From contig CAQRDK010000001.1 in assembly GCA_948868795.1 (NCBI GenBank), forward strand, positions 62,001-126,000: a stretch of 64,000 bases of DNA, given 5' to 3'. Positions 40,070 to 48,208 of this stretch are shown one piece after another. The notes beneath the pieces are model-generated. The model was not told the DNA's origin, did no database searches, and worked only from the letters and a program-made list of their open reading frames with translations. Origin of the DNA: an uncultured Candidatus Saccharibacteria bacterium (GTDB lineage Bacteria > Patescibacteriota > Saccharimonadia > Saccharimonadales > Saccharimonadaceae). The number at the start of each line of letters is the position of its first letter. Position 1 is the first letter of the stretch. The translations under genes were made by a program, and so were the position numbers.

Positions 40070-41380
40070 TTAGCGGGCGACGCAACGGACAGAACGACCG
40101 ACGCCGCGATAGCTGCTGGTGGAGGGGCTAATGCTGGTCAATCCGCTGAAGTCGAGATTGTAGGCACTGTCGGCGTCTGAGTAAGCGGTAGAAGACCAGT
40201 AGTTGCCATAGTCTCCGGCGATGCCGCCGCCGGTACCGGCAGTTGCGGTGTTGTATTGATAGTGGTTTCCGACGAGGTAATGGGCGTCGTATTGATTGCC
40301 AACGACGGTTTGCTTACCGTTTTTGATGTAGAAGTCTGGGTCGGAAGAGGCAGTTTTGCCAACGACTGAAGTAAACTCTGCGGGGCAGTCAGCAAAACTA
40401 TTTTTCTGGTGCCCGCAATCTGAGGGCGTTTCGGGGTTTGTAATGACGTAGTCGCCGAGGCTCCAGGAGCGAGTGGAGATGGATGGGCTACTGATAGTGC
40501 TGGCGGTGACAGACGAGGCGGTGGCGACTGGGAGATACGCGGTCGCGGCGACATTATAGTCGGATCCGGCTGGGCTAGGCCAGGATGTGCCGAGATCGAG
40601 GTCGAGGTTCTGGGTCATCCAGCATTTCTCATCTGGAAGTTTGGCAACCCAGTAAAGTTTTCCGTCGCGAGTATCTTTGAGTTGTTTGGTTTCGTTCAGG
40701 ACGCTATCTTGGCAGATTTTGCTGGTCATTTCTTGCATGGTAGAGATATCGGTGAGGGTGGTTTTTAGCGGGCTGGAGACCACGGAGAGGGTGATGGCGT
40801 TTTGGTAAGTATCGGCGGGGATGTCGCCGGCAATATTGGTGACGAAACTAAGGATGAGGGTTTTGCTTTCGGAGTAGATTTTGTGGCTGGGGTTCTGGTA
40901 GATGACATTGCCCTGGCCAGCGGCGACGGCTTGATATTGGGCGGTTTCGGGGATGGAAGTTCCCACTCCAGCGTAATAGCCCCAAGTGTTGACGGGGAGA
41001 TTCTGGAAAGTGGAGGTGCCGGAGACGCCAGGAACTGTGTGTTTATTGTCTTTCCCGACGAGGTTGCTACTATTACTGCCGAGGTAGACGCTATATCCGC
41101 TGGAATTCGAGACGTCGATGTTGGCGATGACGTTAGTTTGTGCTTTGGCGCCGGTGCTGGCGTTCGGGGTGATTGATCCCGAGCCGGAGGCGGGCGCAAA
41201 GGATAGGTTCACAGTAGAAGGGGTTTCTCCGACGCTAAGTTTTGAGTCTTGGCCTGCGTCTATGGCATGAGCTTTGTCGGGAGTTGCGGCGATTGGTCTG
41301 ACGAGGAAGAGTGTCAGAGCGAGCAGCCCGAGGCAACTTATCTTTCCGACGGTATTAAAGTTTGTATGGCGTTTTAGCAT
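40070..41380 (-). CDS. Secreted Fib_succ_major (DUF1566-like) surface protein
   Basis: A 436-residue exported protein. Signal peptide at about 1-38 (ISCLGLLALTLFLVRPIA, then AHAIDAG), a beta-rich middle, and a C-terminal C-type-lectin-like domain: DTRDGKLYWVAKLPDEKCWM, NLDLDLG, GNYWSSTAYSDADSAYNLDF, ending GRSVRCVAR. Such domains are common targets of diversity-generating retroelements. Its last cassette differs from the two flanking template-like copies at many non-adenine bases, so it was not copied from them. GGAGGG precedes the ATG at 41380; a structured leader lies upstream. A paralogue starts at 63917 with a similar signal (MLKR). Confidence 0.82.
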   Translation of the reverse strand: MLKRHTNFNTVGKISCLGLLALTLFLVRPIAATPDKAHAIDAGQDSKLSVGETPSTVNLSFAPASGSGSITPNASTGAKAQTNVIANIDVSNSSGYSVYLGSNSSNLVGKDNKHTVPGVSGTSTFQNLPVNTWGYYAGVGTSIPETAQYQAVAAGQGNVIYQNPSHKIYSESKTLILSFVTNIAGDIPADTYQNAITLSVVSSPLKTTLTDISTMQEMTSKICQDSVLNETKQLKDTRDGKLYWVAKLPDEKCWMTQNLDLDLGTSWPSPAGSDYNVAATAYLPVATASSVTASTISSPSISTRSWSLGDYVITNPETPSDCGHQKNSFADCPAEFTSVVGKTASSDPDFYIKNGKQTVVGNQYDAHYLVGNHYQYNTATAGTGGGIAGDYGNYWSSTAYSDADSAYNLDFSGLTSISPSTSSYRGVGRSVRCVAR

Positions 41381-41452
41381 CACGGCCCTCCTTTTAGGTT
41401 TGATAGCTCGGGCGGCGCTGCTTGTACTTTGCGTTTCGACTGTTGGAATTGC

Positions 41453-41597
41453 ACATACAAAAATGGCACCGCGACGAGGTGTTCAAGCCTATCACCGGTG
41501 CCGATGTTTGGAAACATTAGCAACTGGCAGTCGTGGTGCCATCATTTTGCTAATAAATCCGAGATTGTATTAAAAACAACCGGTGATAAACTTGAAC
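41453..41597 (-). ncRNA. Pseudoknotted 5' leader of the surface-protein gene
   Basis: Minus strand: arm 1a (41597-41580) pairs with arm 1b (41498-41481) over 18 bp with two U-G pairs. ATGGCACC (41542-41535), between them, pairs with GGTGCCAT (41470-41463) beyond arm 1b, giving strand order 1a-2a-1b-2b, a pseudoknot. TTTTTGT follows. The predicted start is the first base of arm 1a. The order and the U-run match the leaders at 5840 and 63708. Confidence 0.7.
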
Positions 41598-41603
41598 AAC
41601 TCT

Positions 41604-41632
41604 ATTGTATCGAGTTATTATGCTTTTGGCAA
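41604..41632 (-). promoter_or_regulatory. Promoter of the surface-protein leader
   Basis: Minus strand TTGCCA (41632-41627), 17 bp, TACAAT (41609-41604). The start point, seven bases on, is base one of the leader stem (41597). Confidence 0.75.
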
Positions 41633-41689
41633 GACTGGATTTTTGATGAAATTGATTTTGTCGTGGTGATGAATACGAAAGTAGGAGAT

Positions 41690-41883
41690 CGGGCACAAAT
41701 AGGTGCAGCGAACGGAGAAGCCGTTGTACCGATTGTTGTTGTTGGACGGGTTGATGTTGCTGGTGCCGTTGAAGTTGAGGTTGTAGGCGTTGCTGCTGCC
41801 GTTAGGAGTAGACGACCAGTAGTAGCCGTTGTTGCCGGCGTTGGCGAACAGGTCGCTATCCTGATAGACGAGGCCGCCCCTAC
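41690..41883 (-). other. DGR-like template repeat copy 2 (Asn-codon-rich lectin cassette)
   Basis: The minus strand reads GGLVYQDSDLFANAGNNGYY, WSSTPNGSSNAYNLNFNGTS and NPSNNNNRYNGFSVRC. AAC fills most of the positions expected to vary. It is nearly identical in DNA to copy 1 over the last ~110 bases, including GTGCCCGATCTCCTAC beyond the VRC codons, where the reading frame differs; so the homology is at the nucleic-acid level. No start codon leads into it. Confidence 0.65.
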
Positions 41884-42046
41884 AGAGAGGATTCGTCGTA
41901 TTTAGCCAGAAGCCGCTTTTTGTGGCAGATAACCGTGATTATGCGCCAAGTCTAGCCTGAGGTTTGATGATTGCCCAGGGGGCTTCGCGATCTCCTTTTT
42001 GAGAAAGTGGCCGCGCCGGAGCGATAGCTCGGGCTTGGCATTGTTC
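41884..42046 (-). other. Leader of template locus 2
   Basis: About 160 bases between the locus 2 hairpin and its template. Shares CCGAGCT, GGCCAC and a TTCTC-GGAGATCG stem with the leader of locus 1. The ATG in locus 1 is AAG here, so it is more likely RNA than coding. Confidence 0.5.
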
Positions 42047-42081
42047 CCATAGGGGTTTATACCTACAGTTTTATTATAGCA
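42047..42081 (-). promoter_or_regulatory. Promoter and 5' hairpin of template locus 2
   Basis: TGCTATAAT (42081-42073), then CTGTAGG-TATAAAC-CCTATGG (42068-42062 with 42053-42047). Relative to locus 1 two arm bases changed C to T, each still pairing with G. Confidence 0.7.
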
Positions 42082-42224
42082 TTGTGGGGGAGGTAGTATT
42101 TGCGATAATCTTTGGGGACTTGGAGAGACGACCATTTTTTGAAAAATGGTCGTGGATTTTTGCTAGTTCACCTCTGTTAGGATATAAAAATAGACGACCA
42201 AATTTTTATTTTTGGTCTCGATTG

Positions 42225-42647
42225 TTAGGGGCGCGAGGGGTCGTCAAAGATTTCTTCTTTTCGCTCGATGAAATCAATGCATTCTTGGAGCTCGACGATT
42301 TCCTGGCGGAATTGGTGTTTTCGGGTGTTTAAGAAAGCCTTGCTGGCTGGACTATGGCCGAGCGAGAGAAGCTTCTTAATTTCGGCGGTGCTGAATTTGT
42401 GGGTTTTCATGAAAAGAATATCGCTGATCTGGTCGAGTTGGCCGGGCGTGAAGAGGCGGAAGCCGTTTCTAGTATGGCGGGTGCCGGCCATGAGGCGTGA
42501 ATAGGCGCGGACGCGGCGGGGAGTGATGCGGAGGAGCGTGGCGACTTGGCGGGTTGTGTAGAGCTGGGGAGTCTGGTTCTGGCCGGATTCAGCGTTTATG
42601 GGATTGGGGCTATTGACGTTGGCAGGGCTAGTATTATTATTGGTCAT
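42225..42647 (-). CDS. MerR-family transcriptional regulator
   Basis: A 140-residue regulator: an Asn/Pro-rich start, a MerR winged helix (about 28-70, LYTTRQVATLLRITPRRVRA, then FRLFTPGQLDQISDILF) and a C-terminal coiled coil (FRQEIVELQECIDFIERKEE). No effector-binding Cys are seen. Its ATG overlaps the stop of the secreted nuclease gene (ATGA), so both are one transcript. Confidence 0.82.
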   Translation of the reverse strand: MTNNNTSPANVNSPNPINAESGQNQTPQLYTTRQVATLLRITPRRVRAYSRLMAGTRHTRNGFRLFTPGQLDQISDILFMKTHKFSTAEIKKLLSLGHSPASKAFLNTRKHQFRQEIVELQECIDFIERKEEIFDDPSRP

Positions 42648-43480
42648 AATTCGACTCCTATGGTCGGCTCGGAGGGGCAGGCGGTTAAAATGTTTTTGAT
42701 GGCGTCATGCTCGGCTTGGGTGACCCAGAGGTGGTATTTGTACTTGACGCTGACTTGGCGGGCGACGTATTGGCAGCGGAAGGATTTGTTGGCGGGGAGC
42801 CAGGTGGCGGCGTCGCCGTCGGATTTTTGCTGGTTGGCGCTTGAATCGGCGGCGATGAGGTTCAGGGGGTCGGTCGCGAGCTGATAGCGTTCGTCTTTCG
42901 AGATTGCCTGAGCGCCTTTTTGCCAGGCGTCGGAGAGGGCGACGATGTGGTCGATTTGGAGGCCTTTGGTGAGCTGGGATTTTTCGGTGAAGGTGAGGGT
43001 TTGGCCGGTGTAGGGTTCGACGAACGTGCCGGCGAGGACGGTGCAGTTGTCGTCGGCGAGGGTGGCGGAGTCGCCAAGCTCGCGTTTGAGGATGATTTGG
43101 CGGAGACTGCAGCCGGAGATTTTCGGCCAGTCGGAGTAGAATTCGTCTCGCGAGTAGCCGGTTTTCGGGGCGCGGCCTTTGACGGCGAGTTGTTCGAGGA
43201 CGTCGAGGGCGAGGGGCGCATTTGAAGAGGAGGGGTTGGCTGGGGCGGTATTGTCGGGAGGGTTGCTAATTGAGGGCGTTTCTTCGGCGCTGGCGTTATG
43301 ATCAGGGGCGGTTGCGCTGACCGGGTCGTCGGCGGGTTCGTAGCTACCGGGATTGGCGAAAATGAAGCCAAGGGTGACGGCGGTAAGAGCGGCGACGCTG
43401 GCGATGCGGCGGGAGCGATAAGAGGCGCGGCGGGATTTCGGGGTGGGCGCAGAGGCGGCGCGAGGAGAAGAATTGGTCAT
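42644..43480 (-). CDS. Secreted HNH nuclease (DUF1524-like)
   Basis: A 278-residue protein with a membrane anchor or signal (about 27-45, VAALTAVTLGFIFANPG), a Ser/Pro/Ala-rich linker and a C-terminal HNH domain: GLQIDHIVALSDAWQKGAQA, then DPLNLIAADSSANQQKSDGD and a later NKSFRCQYVARQ. This is the pattern of secreted HNH endonucleases related to GmrSD C-terminal domains. A surface nuclease fits an episymbiont that takes up host nucleotides; that role is inference. Confidence 0.85.
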   Translation of the reverse strand: MTNSSPRAASAPTPKSRRASYRSRRIASVAALTAVTLGFIFANPGSYEPADDPVSATAPDHNASAEETPSISNPPDNTAPANPSSSNAPLALDVLEQLAVKGRAPKTGYSRDEFYSDWPKISGCSLRQIILKRELGDSATLADDNCTVLAGTFVEPYTGQTLTFTEKSQLTKGLQIDHIVALSDAWQKGAQAISKDERYQLATDPLNLIAADSSANQQKSDGDAATWLPANKSFRCQYVARQVSVKYKYHLWVTQAEHDAIKNILTACPSEPTIGVEL

Positions 43481-43562
43481 AGATATATGATACTATGGTT
43501 CGCGGGGTGGGGCAAGCTCGGGCGCGGCATTATGGGCTGATAATGTTGTAAAAAGTATGACA

Positions 43563-45305
43563 TTATGGTTCGACGAAGCCTTCAAGGAGTTGGGTGCGGA
43601 GAGCGTCAGAAGTGGGGATGCCGGTGAAGAGGGTGGTGATATGGCGGTGGGATTTGATGGCGTTCCTGGTCTGTTCGGCGTAGAGGGTTGGGTCGGCGCC
43701 GAGGTCGACGAGGGCGGGGAGGTCGTGGTCGATTTCGAACTTGTAGGTGCCAGGCTCGTCGCCGATAATGCTCTGATAAGTGCTGCCGTGGGGGAGCCAG
43801 TCGTTCAGGGTGATGGTGCCAGCGGCGGCGATGAGGATGAAGTCGCGGGTGGTGAGGACGGAACCGAGGGATTCGTTGTAGAAGATGCTGAGGCGGAGCT
43901 CGGCGTCGCCGTGTTCGCGGAGGAGGTTGGCGATGCTGCTTAAGTTATTTGTGACAAGTTCTTCGTCGGAGTTCGCAGGGAGCAGGAGGACGAGCTCGCT
44001 GGGGAGTTGCCCTTCGTCAGATTTGGCGGTTTTACCGGAGTTAGTGCTGGGGCGGAAGTCGCGGAAGAGGTATTTCGCGCCGGTCGAGGGCGGGAAATAG
44101 CGGTTAATAAGGGCGTCGGAGGTGGTGCCGAAATAGAAAGCTTTGCCGGTGATGACACCTTCGGATTTGGCGTCGTCGGGAGTTTCGATTGGGCCGGAGA
44201 CGGAGTAGACTTCGTGGGAGTTATTACACTCGAAGAGGCCGGAGTTCGGGTCGGTGATGCTCATGAAGACGATGGAATAGGACTGGTTCTGGCAGATAGC
44301 GAAGACGAGGTCGGAGAGTTCGGGCGGGACGTCGCCGAGGCGGGCGGCTTTTTGGGCGGCGGCGAGGCGCTCAATTGCGGCATAGTCGATTGGCTCGGGC
44401 GGTTCTTCGTAGAAAGCGAAGAAACTGAGGATGGTTTCTAACCCAGAGAGAACCATGCTGGCGACGAGGAAGACTTGAAGCGCCATGTAGCCGAGGCGGG
44501 ACGGAAGGACGTTTTTCTGGACGCAGAGGCTGAAAAATGGCGTGAGCAGGACGATGAGTGGGACGAGGATAGTGAGGACTTGAGCGGGGAGTTCGAGCAT
44601 GATGCCGAGCCAGATAATGAGGCTTAGAAGGAGGAGACCGAAGGCGTAGACGAGGGTGCGGTGGCGGACTTTGGCGGAGAAGGGCTGGACGTTGGTGAAG
44701 GGGTTGTTCGTGGTTTCGCGGAGGTTTTGGAGGGTTTTGAAGAGTTGCGGGATGAGGAGAAGGTTGAAGAGAATCAAAAAACCGAGGGCGATCTTGCCAG
44801 AGGTCGGGGCGTAGACGGTGCGGACCCATTCGGCGTCCTGGAAAATGGCCACGAGGGCGAGCTGGACGGGGCCGGCGGCAAGAGCGGCGAGGCTGCCTAG
44901 GAAGAAGAGGGCGCGGGCGAGACGGAGTTGGACGTTCTTGGGTTTTCGGGCGCGGGCGATTTCTTCGATGAGATGAGTTGGCCAGACGAGGCCCTCGTCG
45001 GGAATGGGGTTGGGATTTTCGGCGGTCGCGTCAGCGGGAGTGGTGTCCCAGGTCAAGGCAGCGGCGGTCGCGCTGGGGTTTTTGCGCTGTTTCAGGCGGG
45101 CGGCGAGGCGCTGTTGTTGCTGAATCTGGGCCTTGCGGTTTTTTTCGGCGGCCAAACGGCCAGACGCAGCTTCGGCGCTGCGATTGTTGCCATTGCCAAA
45201 GGTGGCGCCAATGTCGACGCCGGCGTTGATACTCATGCCAAAAGCTGAGCTGGCATTTCCGCTGCCGCTCGGCACGAGTCGGTTCCCCACCTGATTACCT
45301 TCCAT
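43563..45305 (-). CDS. Large membrane protein with extracytoplasmic C-terminal domain
   Basis: A 580-residue protein. The first ~120 residues are Gln/Ala/Asn-rich and disordered, then about six membrane helices at 132-300 (LARALFFLGSLAALAAGPVQ, LGFLILFNLLLIP, YAFGLLLLSLIIWLGIML), then a soluble domain to the end with IFYNESLGSVLTTRDFILIA. I choose the ATG at 45305, nine bases from TGCTACAAT; frames upstream of it lack support. No family recognised. Confidence 0.65.
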   Translation of the reverse strand: MEGNQVGNRLVPSGSGNASSAFGMSINAGVDIGATFGNGNNRSAEAASGRLAAEKNRKAQIQQQQRLAARLKQRKNPSATAAALTWDTTPADATAENPNPIPDEGLVWPTHLIEEIARARKPKNVQLRLARALFFLGSLAALAAGPVQLALVAIFQDAEWVRTVYAPTSGKIALGFLILFNLLLIPQLFKTLQNLRETTNNPFTNVQPFSAKVRHRTLVYAFGLLLLSLIIWLGIMLELPAQVLTILVPLIVLLTPFFSLCVQKNVLPSRLGYMALQVFLVASMVLSGLETILSFFAFYEEPPEPIDYAAIERLAAAQKAARLGDVPPELSDLVFAICQNQSYSIVFMSITDPNSGLFECNNSHEVYSVSGPIETPDDAKSEGVITGKAFYFGTTSDALINRYFPPSTGAKYLFRDFRPSTNSGKTAKSDEGQLPSELVLLLPANSDEELVTNNLSSIANLLREHGDAELRLSIFYNESLGSVLTTRDFILIAAAGTITLNDWLPHGSTYQSIIGDEPGTYKFEIDHDLPALVDLGADPTLYAEQTRNAIKSHRHITTLFTGIPTSDALRTQLLEGFVEP

Positions 45306-45373
45306 AATATTACTATTGTAGCATAAGTTGTTTGGTTTGTGGGGAGAATTATGAGTGAAGTTTTTGGTTGGTA

Positions 45374-45402
45374 TTGACTTTTTGCGCAATGTTTGCTATA
45401 AT
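45374..45402 (+). promoter_or_regulatory. Near-consensus promoter of a small RNA
   Basis: TTGACT (45374-45379), 17 bp, TATAAT (45397-45402) with TGC before it. Confidence 0.9.
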
Positions 45403-45408
45403 GGAAGT

Positions 45409-45463
45409 ATATTCCGATGCGGGCAATTCAAACGGAGCAATACCAAAGAAGAACCCGCTTTTT
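45409..45463 (+). ncRNA. Candidate ~55-nt small RNA
   Basis: Between a near-consensus promoter and GCGGG...CCCGC-TTTTTT (stem 45420-45424 with 45451-45455, T-run 45456-45461) there are only about 55 transcribed bases and no other gene. A frame from ATG at 45419 would run into the antisense of the NYN gene and is unlikely. Function unknown; it may act in trans, or damp the convergent gene. Confidence 0.6.
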
Positions 45464-45466
45464 TGA

Positions 45467-45985
45467 TTATTTCTTGTATTCGATTTTGCGCTTGACGCCG
45501 GGATTATCCAGAAAATCAACGTATTTTGGCGTGAACGGGCGATAAAGGCTGGAGGTGGAGTGGCGGTTGGGCGATAGCATCTTGCAAAAACGTGAATTTT
45601 TGATGAGGTATCGCACCATTTTATAGTAATCTCCGTCGCCGGAAACAAGTACGATGTTATCAAAATCTTCTTTGTCAGCGATTTTGGCCATAATAGAGAA
45701 GACTATGTCCGTGTCTACATTGCCTTTCTTTTTGCCGATCATGGATTGATTGTGTTCGCGAAATATTAGAATAAAGCCAGCTTCTTGGATCAGCTCATAT
45801 AAATCTTGGTTATTGTCGTCGATGGCGCCGAGAAAATAGTAAGCGGTTTTAACATGATACTGTTCTCTGAGGTAGATGCGGAACTTCTTTAAGTCGACCG
45901 TCCAATTATTGGCCTTGGTGTTCATATATAAGTTTTGCCCGTCGATAAAGGCTTGATTGCGAGGTTCGGGGGTGTTATTTTTCAC
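45467..45985 (-). CDS. NYN-domain ribonuclease-like protein
   Basis: A 172-residue PIN-like NYN protein. Acidic metal site residues are seen in AFIDGQNLYMNTKA (Asp), GNVDTDIVFSIMAKI (two Asp) and VLVSGDGDYYKMV (two Asp). The family includes RNA-cleaving and DNA-related nucleases such as LabA. Start is GTG at 45985. It converges on the small RNA gene. Confidence 0.85.
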   Translation of the reverse strand: MKNNTPEPRNQAFIDGQNLYMNTKANNWTVDLKKFRIYLREQYHVKTAYYFLGAIDDNNQDLYELIQEAGFILIFREHNQSMIGKKKGNVDTDIVFSIMAKIADKEDFDNIVLVSGDGDYYKMVRYLIKNSRFCKMLSPNRHSTSSLYRPFTPKYVDFLDNPGVKRKIEYKK

Positions 45986-46037
45986 TTTTATTCCTAGTTT
46001 CAGGTTTTAGTATAGTTTTTATTGTAGCATACTATGT

Positions 46038-46043
46038 TATAAT
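46038..46043 (+). promoter_or_regulatory. -10 box of ychF
   Basis: TATAAT about 32 bases before the ATG at 46076, with GGGAG in between as start site. Confidence 0.6.
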
Positions 46044-46075
46044 ATAATAAATAATTCTTGGGAGTTTTGATAAAA

Positions 46076-47053
46076 ATGCTGAAAGTTGGGATTGTGGGGT
46101 TGCCGAATGTGGGGAAATCGACGCTGTTTAATGCGCTGACAAATGCCGGGGCGCTGGCGGCGAATTATCCGTTTGCGACGATTGAGCCGAACGTGGGGAT
46201 TGTGCCGGTGCCGGACGAGCGGTTGGAAGTGCTCGCGAAAATGTATGACACCGAGAAAGTCGTGCCGGCGACGGTGGAGTTTGTGGATATTGCGGGGCTG
46301 GTCGAGGGGGCGTCGAAGGGCGAGGGGCTCGGGAATAAGTTCTTGGCGCACGTCAGGGAGTGTGAGGTGATTTGCCATGTGGTGCGGGTGTTTGACGATC
46401 CGGACGTGACGCACGTCGCGAATTCGGTCGACCCGAAGCGGGATATTGAGGTGATTCAGACGGAACTGGAGCTCGCCGACCTCGAGACGCGCGAAAAAGT
46501 TGAGGCGAAGCGGAAGAAAAATGCTGCGAAGGGCGCGGAGGAGATAATTCCCTATTTGACCGAGAAGCCGGTGATTTATATGTTTAATGTGGACGAGAAA
46601 GAGCTGGCGGATAAAGACTTGAGGGCGCGGCTTGCGGAGAGCGTGGCGCCGTCGCAGGCGATTTTCGTGAATGCGAAGCTGGAGGCGGAGATGTCGGGGA
46701 TGACGCTTGCCGAGCGGAAGGAGTTTTTGGCGGAGTATGGGGTCGAGGAGGACGCGCTGAGCGAGCTGATTCGGGCGGCGTATAGGACGCTGGGGTTGCA
46801 GAGTTTCCTGACGGCTGGCAAGAAGGAGGTTCGGGCCTGGACGATTAAACAAGGTGCAACGGCGCCGGAGGCGGCGGGGGCGATTCACACGGATTTCCAG
46901 CGCGGGTTTATCGCGGCGGAAGTGATGAAATATGATGATTTGGTCGCGCTGGGGAGCGAGCAGGCGGTGAAGGCGGCCGGGAAACTGCGGACTGAGGGGA
47001 AGGGGTATGTGATGGAGGAGGGAGATATTGTCGAGTTTCGGTTCAACGTTTAG
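46076..47053 (+). CDS. ychF: YchF/OLA1-type ATPase
   Basis: A 325-residue Obg-family P-loop protein that prefers ATP and interacts with the ribosome. G1 is GLPNVGKST (8-16), G3 DIAGLVEGASKGEGLGNKFL, and the family's altered G4 is NVDE near residue 170. The C-terminal TGS domain has IKQGATAPEAAGAIHTDFQ and RGFIAAEV. Somewhat shorter than the usual ~363 residues. Start chosen at MLKVGIVGLP; an upstream ATG at 46058 is not conserved in the family. Confidence 0.96.
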   Translation: MLKVGIVGLPNVGKSTLFNALTNAGALAANYPFATIEPNVGIVPVPDERLEVLAKMYDTEKVVPATVEFVDIAGLVEGASKGEGLGNKFLAHVRECEVICHVVRVFDDPDVTHVANSVDPKRDIEVIQTELELADLETREKVEAKRKKNAAKGAEEIIPYLTEKPVIYMFNVDEKELADKDLRARLAESVAPSQAIFVNAKLEAEMSGMTLAERKEFLAEYGVEEDALSELIRAAYRTLGLQSFLTAGKKEVRAWTIKQGATAPEAAGAIHTDFQRGFIAAEVMKYDDLVALGSEQAVKAAGKLRTEGKGYVMEEGDIVEFRFNV

Positions 47054-47092
47054 GGAAAACCGAAAAGTCACACGCTAGTCTAGACAAGGGGA

Positions 47093-47124
47093 AAGCCCCG
47101 AAGCGAATGGGCCTCGGGGCTTTT
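47093..47124 (+). terminator. Terminator after ychF
   Basis: AAGCCCCGA (47093-47101) with TCGGGGCTT (47114-47122), then TT. Confidence 0.9.
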
Positions 47125-47173
47125 GCGTTGCCGCGAATGAGCGGCGGGTATGCTGTTTTTGGAGAAGTGAGGC

Positions 47174-47866
47174 TTATGCCTCGCGGATGCCCAGGAGGTT
47201 GAGCCACATCGCAGTCTGATGGTTGGCCTTGAGGCCGCGGAGGTTGAGCCAGATCTGGTCGTGCTCCCACAGCTCGTTCAGGGACTGCTGGAGCTCAGCC
47301 AGGATGTCGGTGGCGAAGAACATGTCCTGCCACTCCTCGGCGCCGCTGAAGGCGATGCGGATTTCTCCGGACGTGGGGTCGATCTTGCCCTCTTCGGTGG
47401 AGACCAGGATTTCGTAGGGGACGCGGATGGCGCCCTTGTAGCTGGTCAGCCCGTGCTCGCGGAGGAACTCGGCGGTGCCCTTCGGCATCTGCTCGATGTA
47501 CTCCAGGCCGGCAATCTTGGTGAGGGCGGCGTCCGCATAGGGGATTTCCTGACCCTCAGGCTGGTCTTTCAGAACAGGGGTGATGCGGTCCAGGAAGGTG
47601 CCCACGCCGTCCAGGCCGGTGGCGGCCAGGTCGCCGAAGCGCTTCAGCATAGCCATCTTGACCTCGGCGTAGTTGCCGCCGCCCCGGTTGCTCTGGACGT
47701 CCAGCAGGAAGTAGGGGTGGTCCTCGCCGTTGCACTGCATCTCGATAATGGCGCGCCAGCCGTCGGCGACGGAGGCGTCGTAGGCGCAGACCAGACGCTC
47801 GATGTTGCGGAGCATGACGGTAGAGAGCTTGGAGTTGTTTTCGATGTGGATGTTCAGAGGGATCAT
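47174..47866 (-). CDS. Protein of unknown function, 230 residues
   Basis: A soluble protein (MIPLNIHIENNSKLSTVMLR, ending WLNLLGIREA) with SNRGGGNYAEVKMAMLKRFG in the middle. It has no membrane segment or recognised motif. Strong start site AAGGAG, a 140-base leader and a TTGACTTTTT-class promoter set it apart from the leaderless genes. Codon use is richer in CTG, GCC and CAG than in neighbours, so it may be a transferred gene. Confidence 0.6.
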   Translation of the reverse strand: MIPLNIHIENNSKLSTVMLRNIERLVCAYDASVADGWRAIIEMQCNGEDHPYFLLDVQSNRGGGNYAEVKMAMLKRFGDLAATGLDGVGTFLDRITPVLKDQPEGQEIPYADAALTKIAGLEYIEQMPKGTAEFLREHGLTSYKGAIRVPYEILVSTEEGKIDPTSGEIRIAFSGAEEWQDMFFATDILAELQQSLNELWEHDQIWLNLRGLKANHQTAMWLNLLGIREA

Positions 47867-48012
47867 GATGGAATCTCCTTCAAAATAATCTCTACGGCTT
47901 TAATGTCGTAACGACGCCGCAGGATAAAAGCCGGCTTTTTGAAGTAGACTTGTATCCTGGGCGTGAGTGGATTATTTAATTGAAAACAGCATATTAAGGT
48001 GCTTATACTTCT

Positions 48013-48041
48013 ATTGTAGCACGGGCGAGTGAAAAAGTCAA
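48013..48041 (-). promoter_or_regulatory. Strong promoter, TTGACTTTTT class
   Basis: Minus strand TTGACT (48041-48036), 17 bp, TACAAT (48018-48013) after TGC. The 140-base leader holds CAGGATA/TATCCTG and AAAGCCGGCTTT stems. Confidence 0.85.
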
Positions 48042-48118
48042 TAGTTAGGACATTTTTGACGAGGGGTTGGGTATTTTAGGGCTTTGTTTAGAGTATTGTT
48101 CAGGGTGTTTTAGGGCAT

Positions 48119-48147
48119 GAAAAGGCCCCGGCGTCGGGCCGGGGCGC
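48119..48147 (-). terminator. Terminator of the duplicated-domain gene
   Basis: GCCCCGGC-CCGAC-GCCGGGGC on the minus strand followed by CTTTTC, about 60 bases past the stop at 48209. Confidence 0.85.
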
Positions 48148-48208
48148 TTTTCTCTCGATTTGACGGATACGCGTGGCGTTTGACCTTGCTAAGCAGGAAC
48201 CCGGTGAT

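Noticed and set aside
41429..41905. Plus-strand 158-residue frame (MRFDCWNCTYKNGTATRCSS)
   Set aside because: It runs antisense through the leader RNA and template repeat 2, has no start site, and its tail is the complement of the cassette.
36020..43480. A DGR reverse transcriptase near the template repeats
   Set aside because: None of the frames on either strand in this stretch shows the YxDD or other reverse transcriptase blocks; all neighbours have other identities.
45419..45547. Small peptide MRAIQTEQYQ in the 45409 RNA
   Set aside because: The frame passes through the terminator hairpin and T-run and then lies antisense to the NYN gene; no start site.
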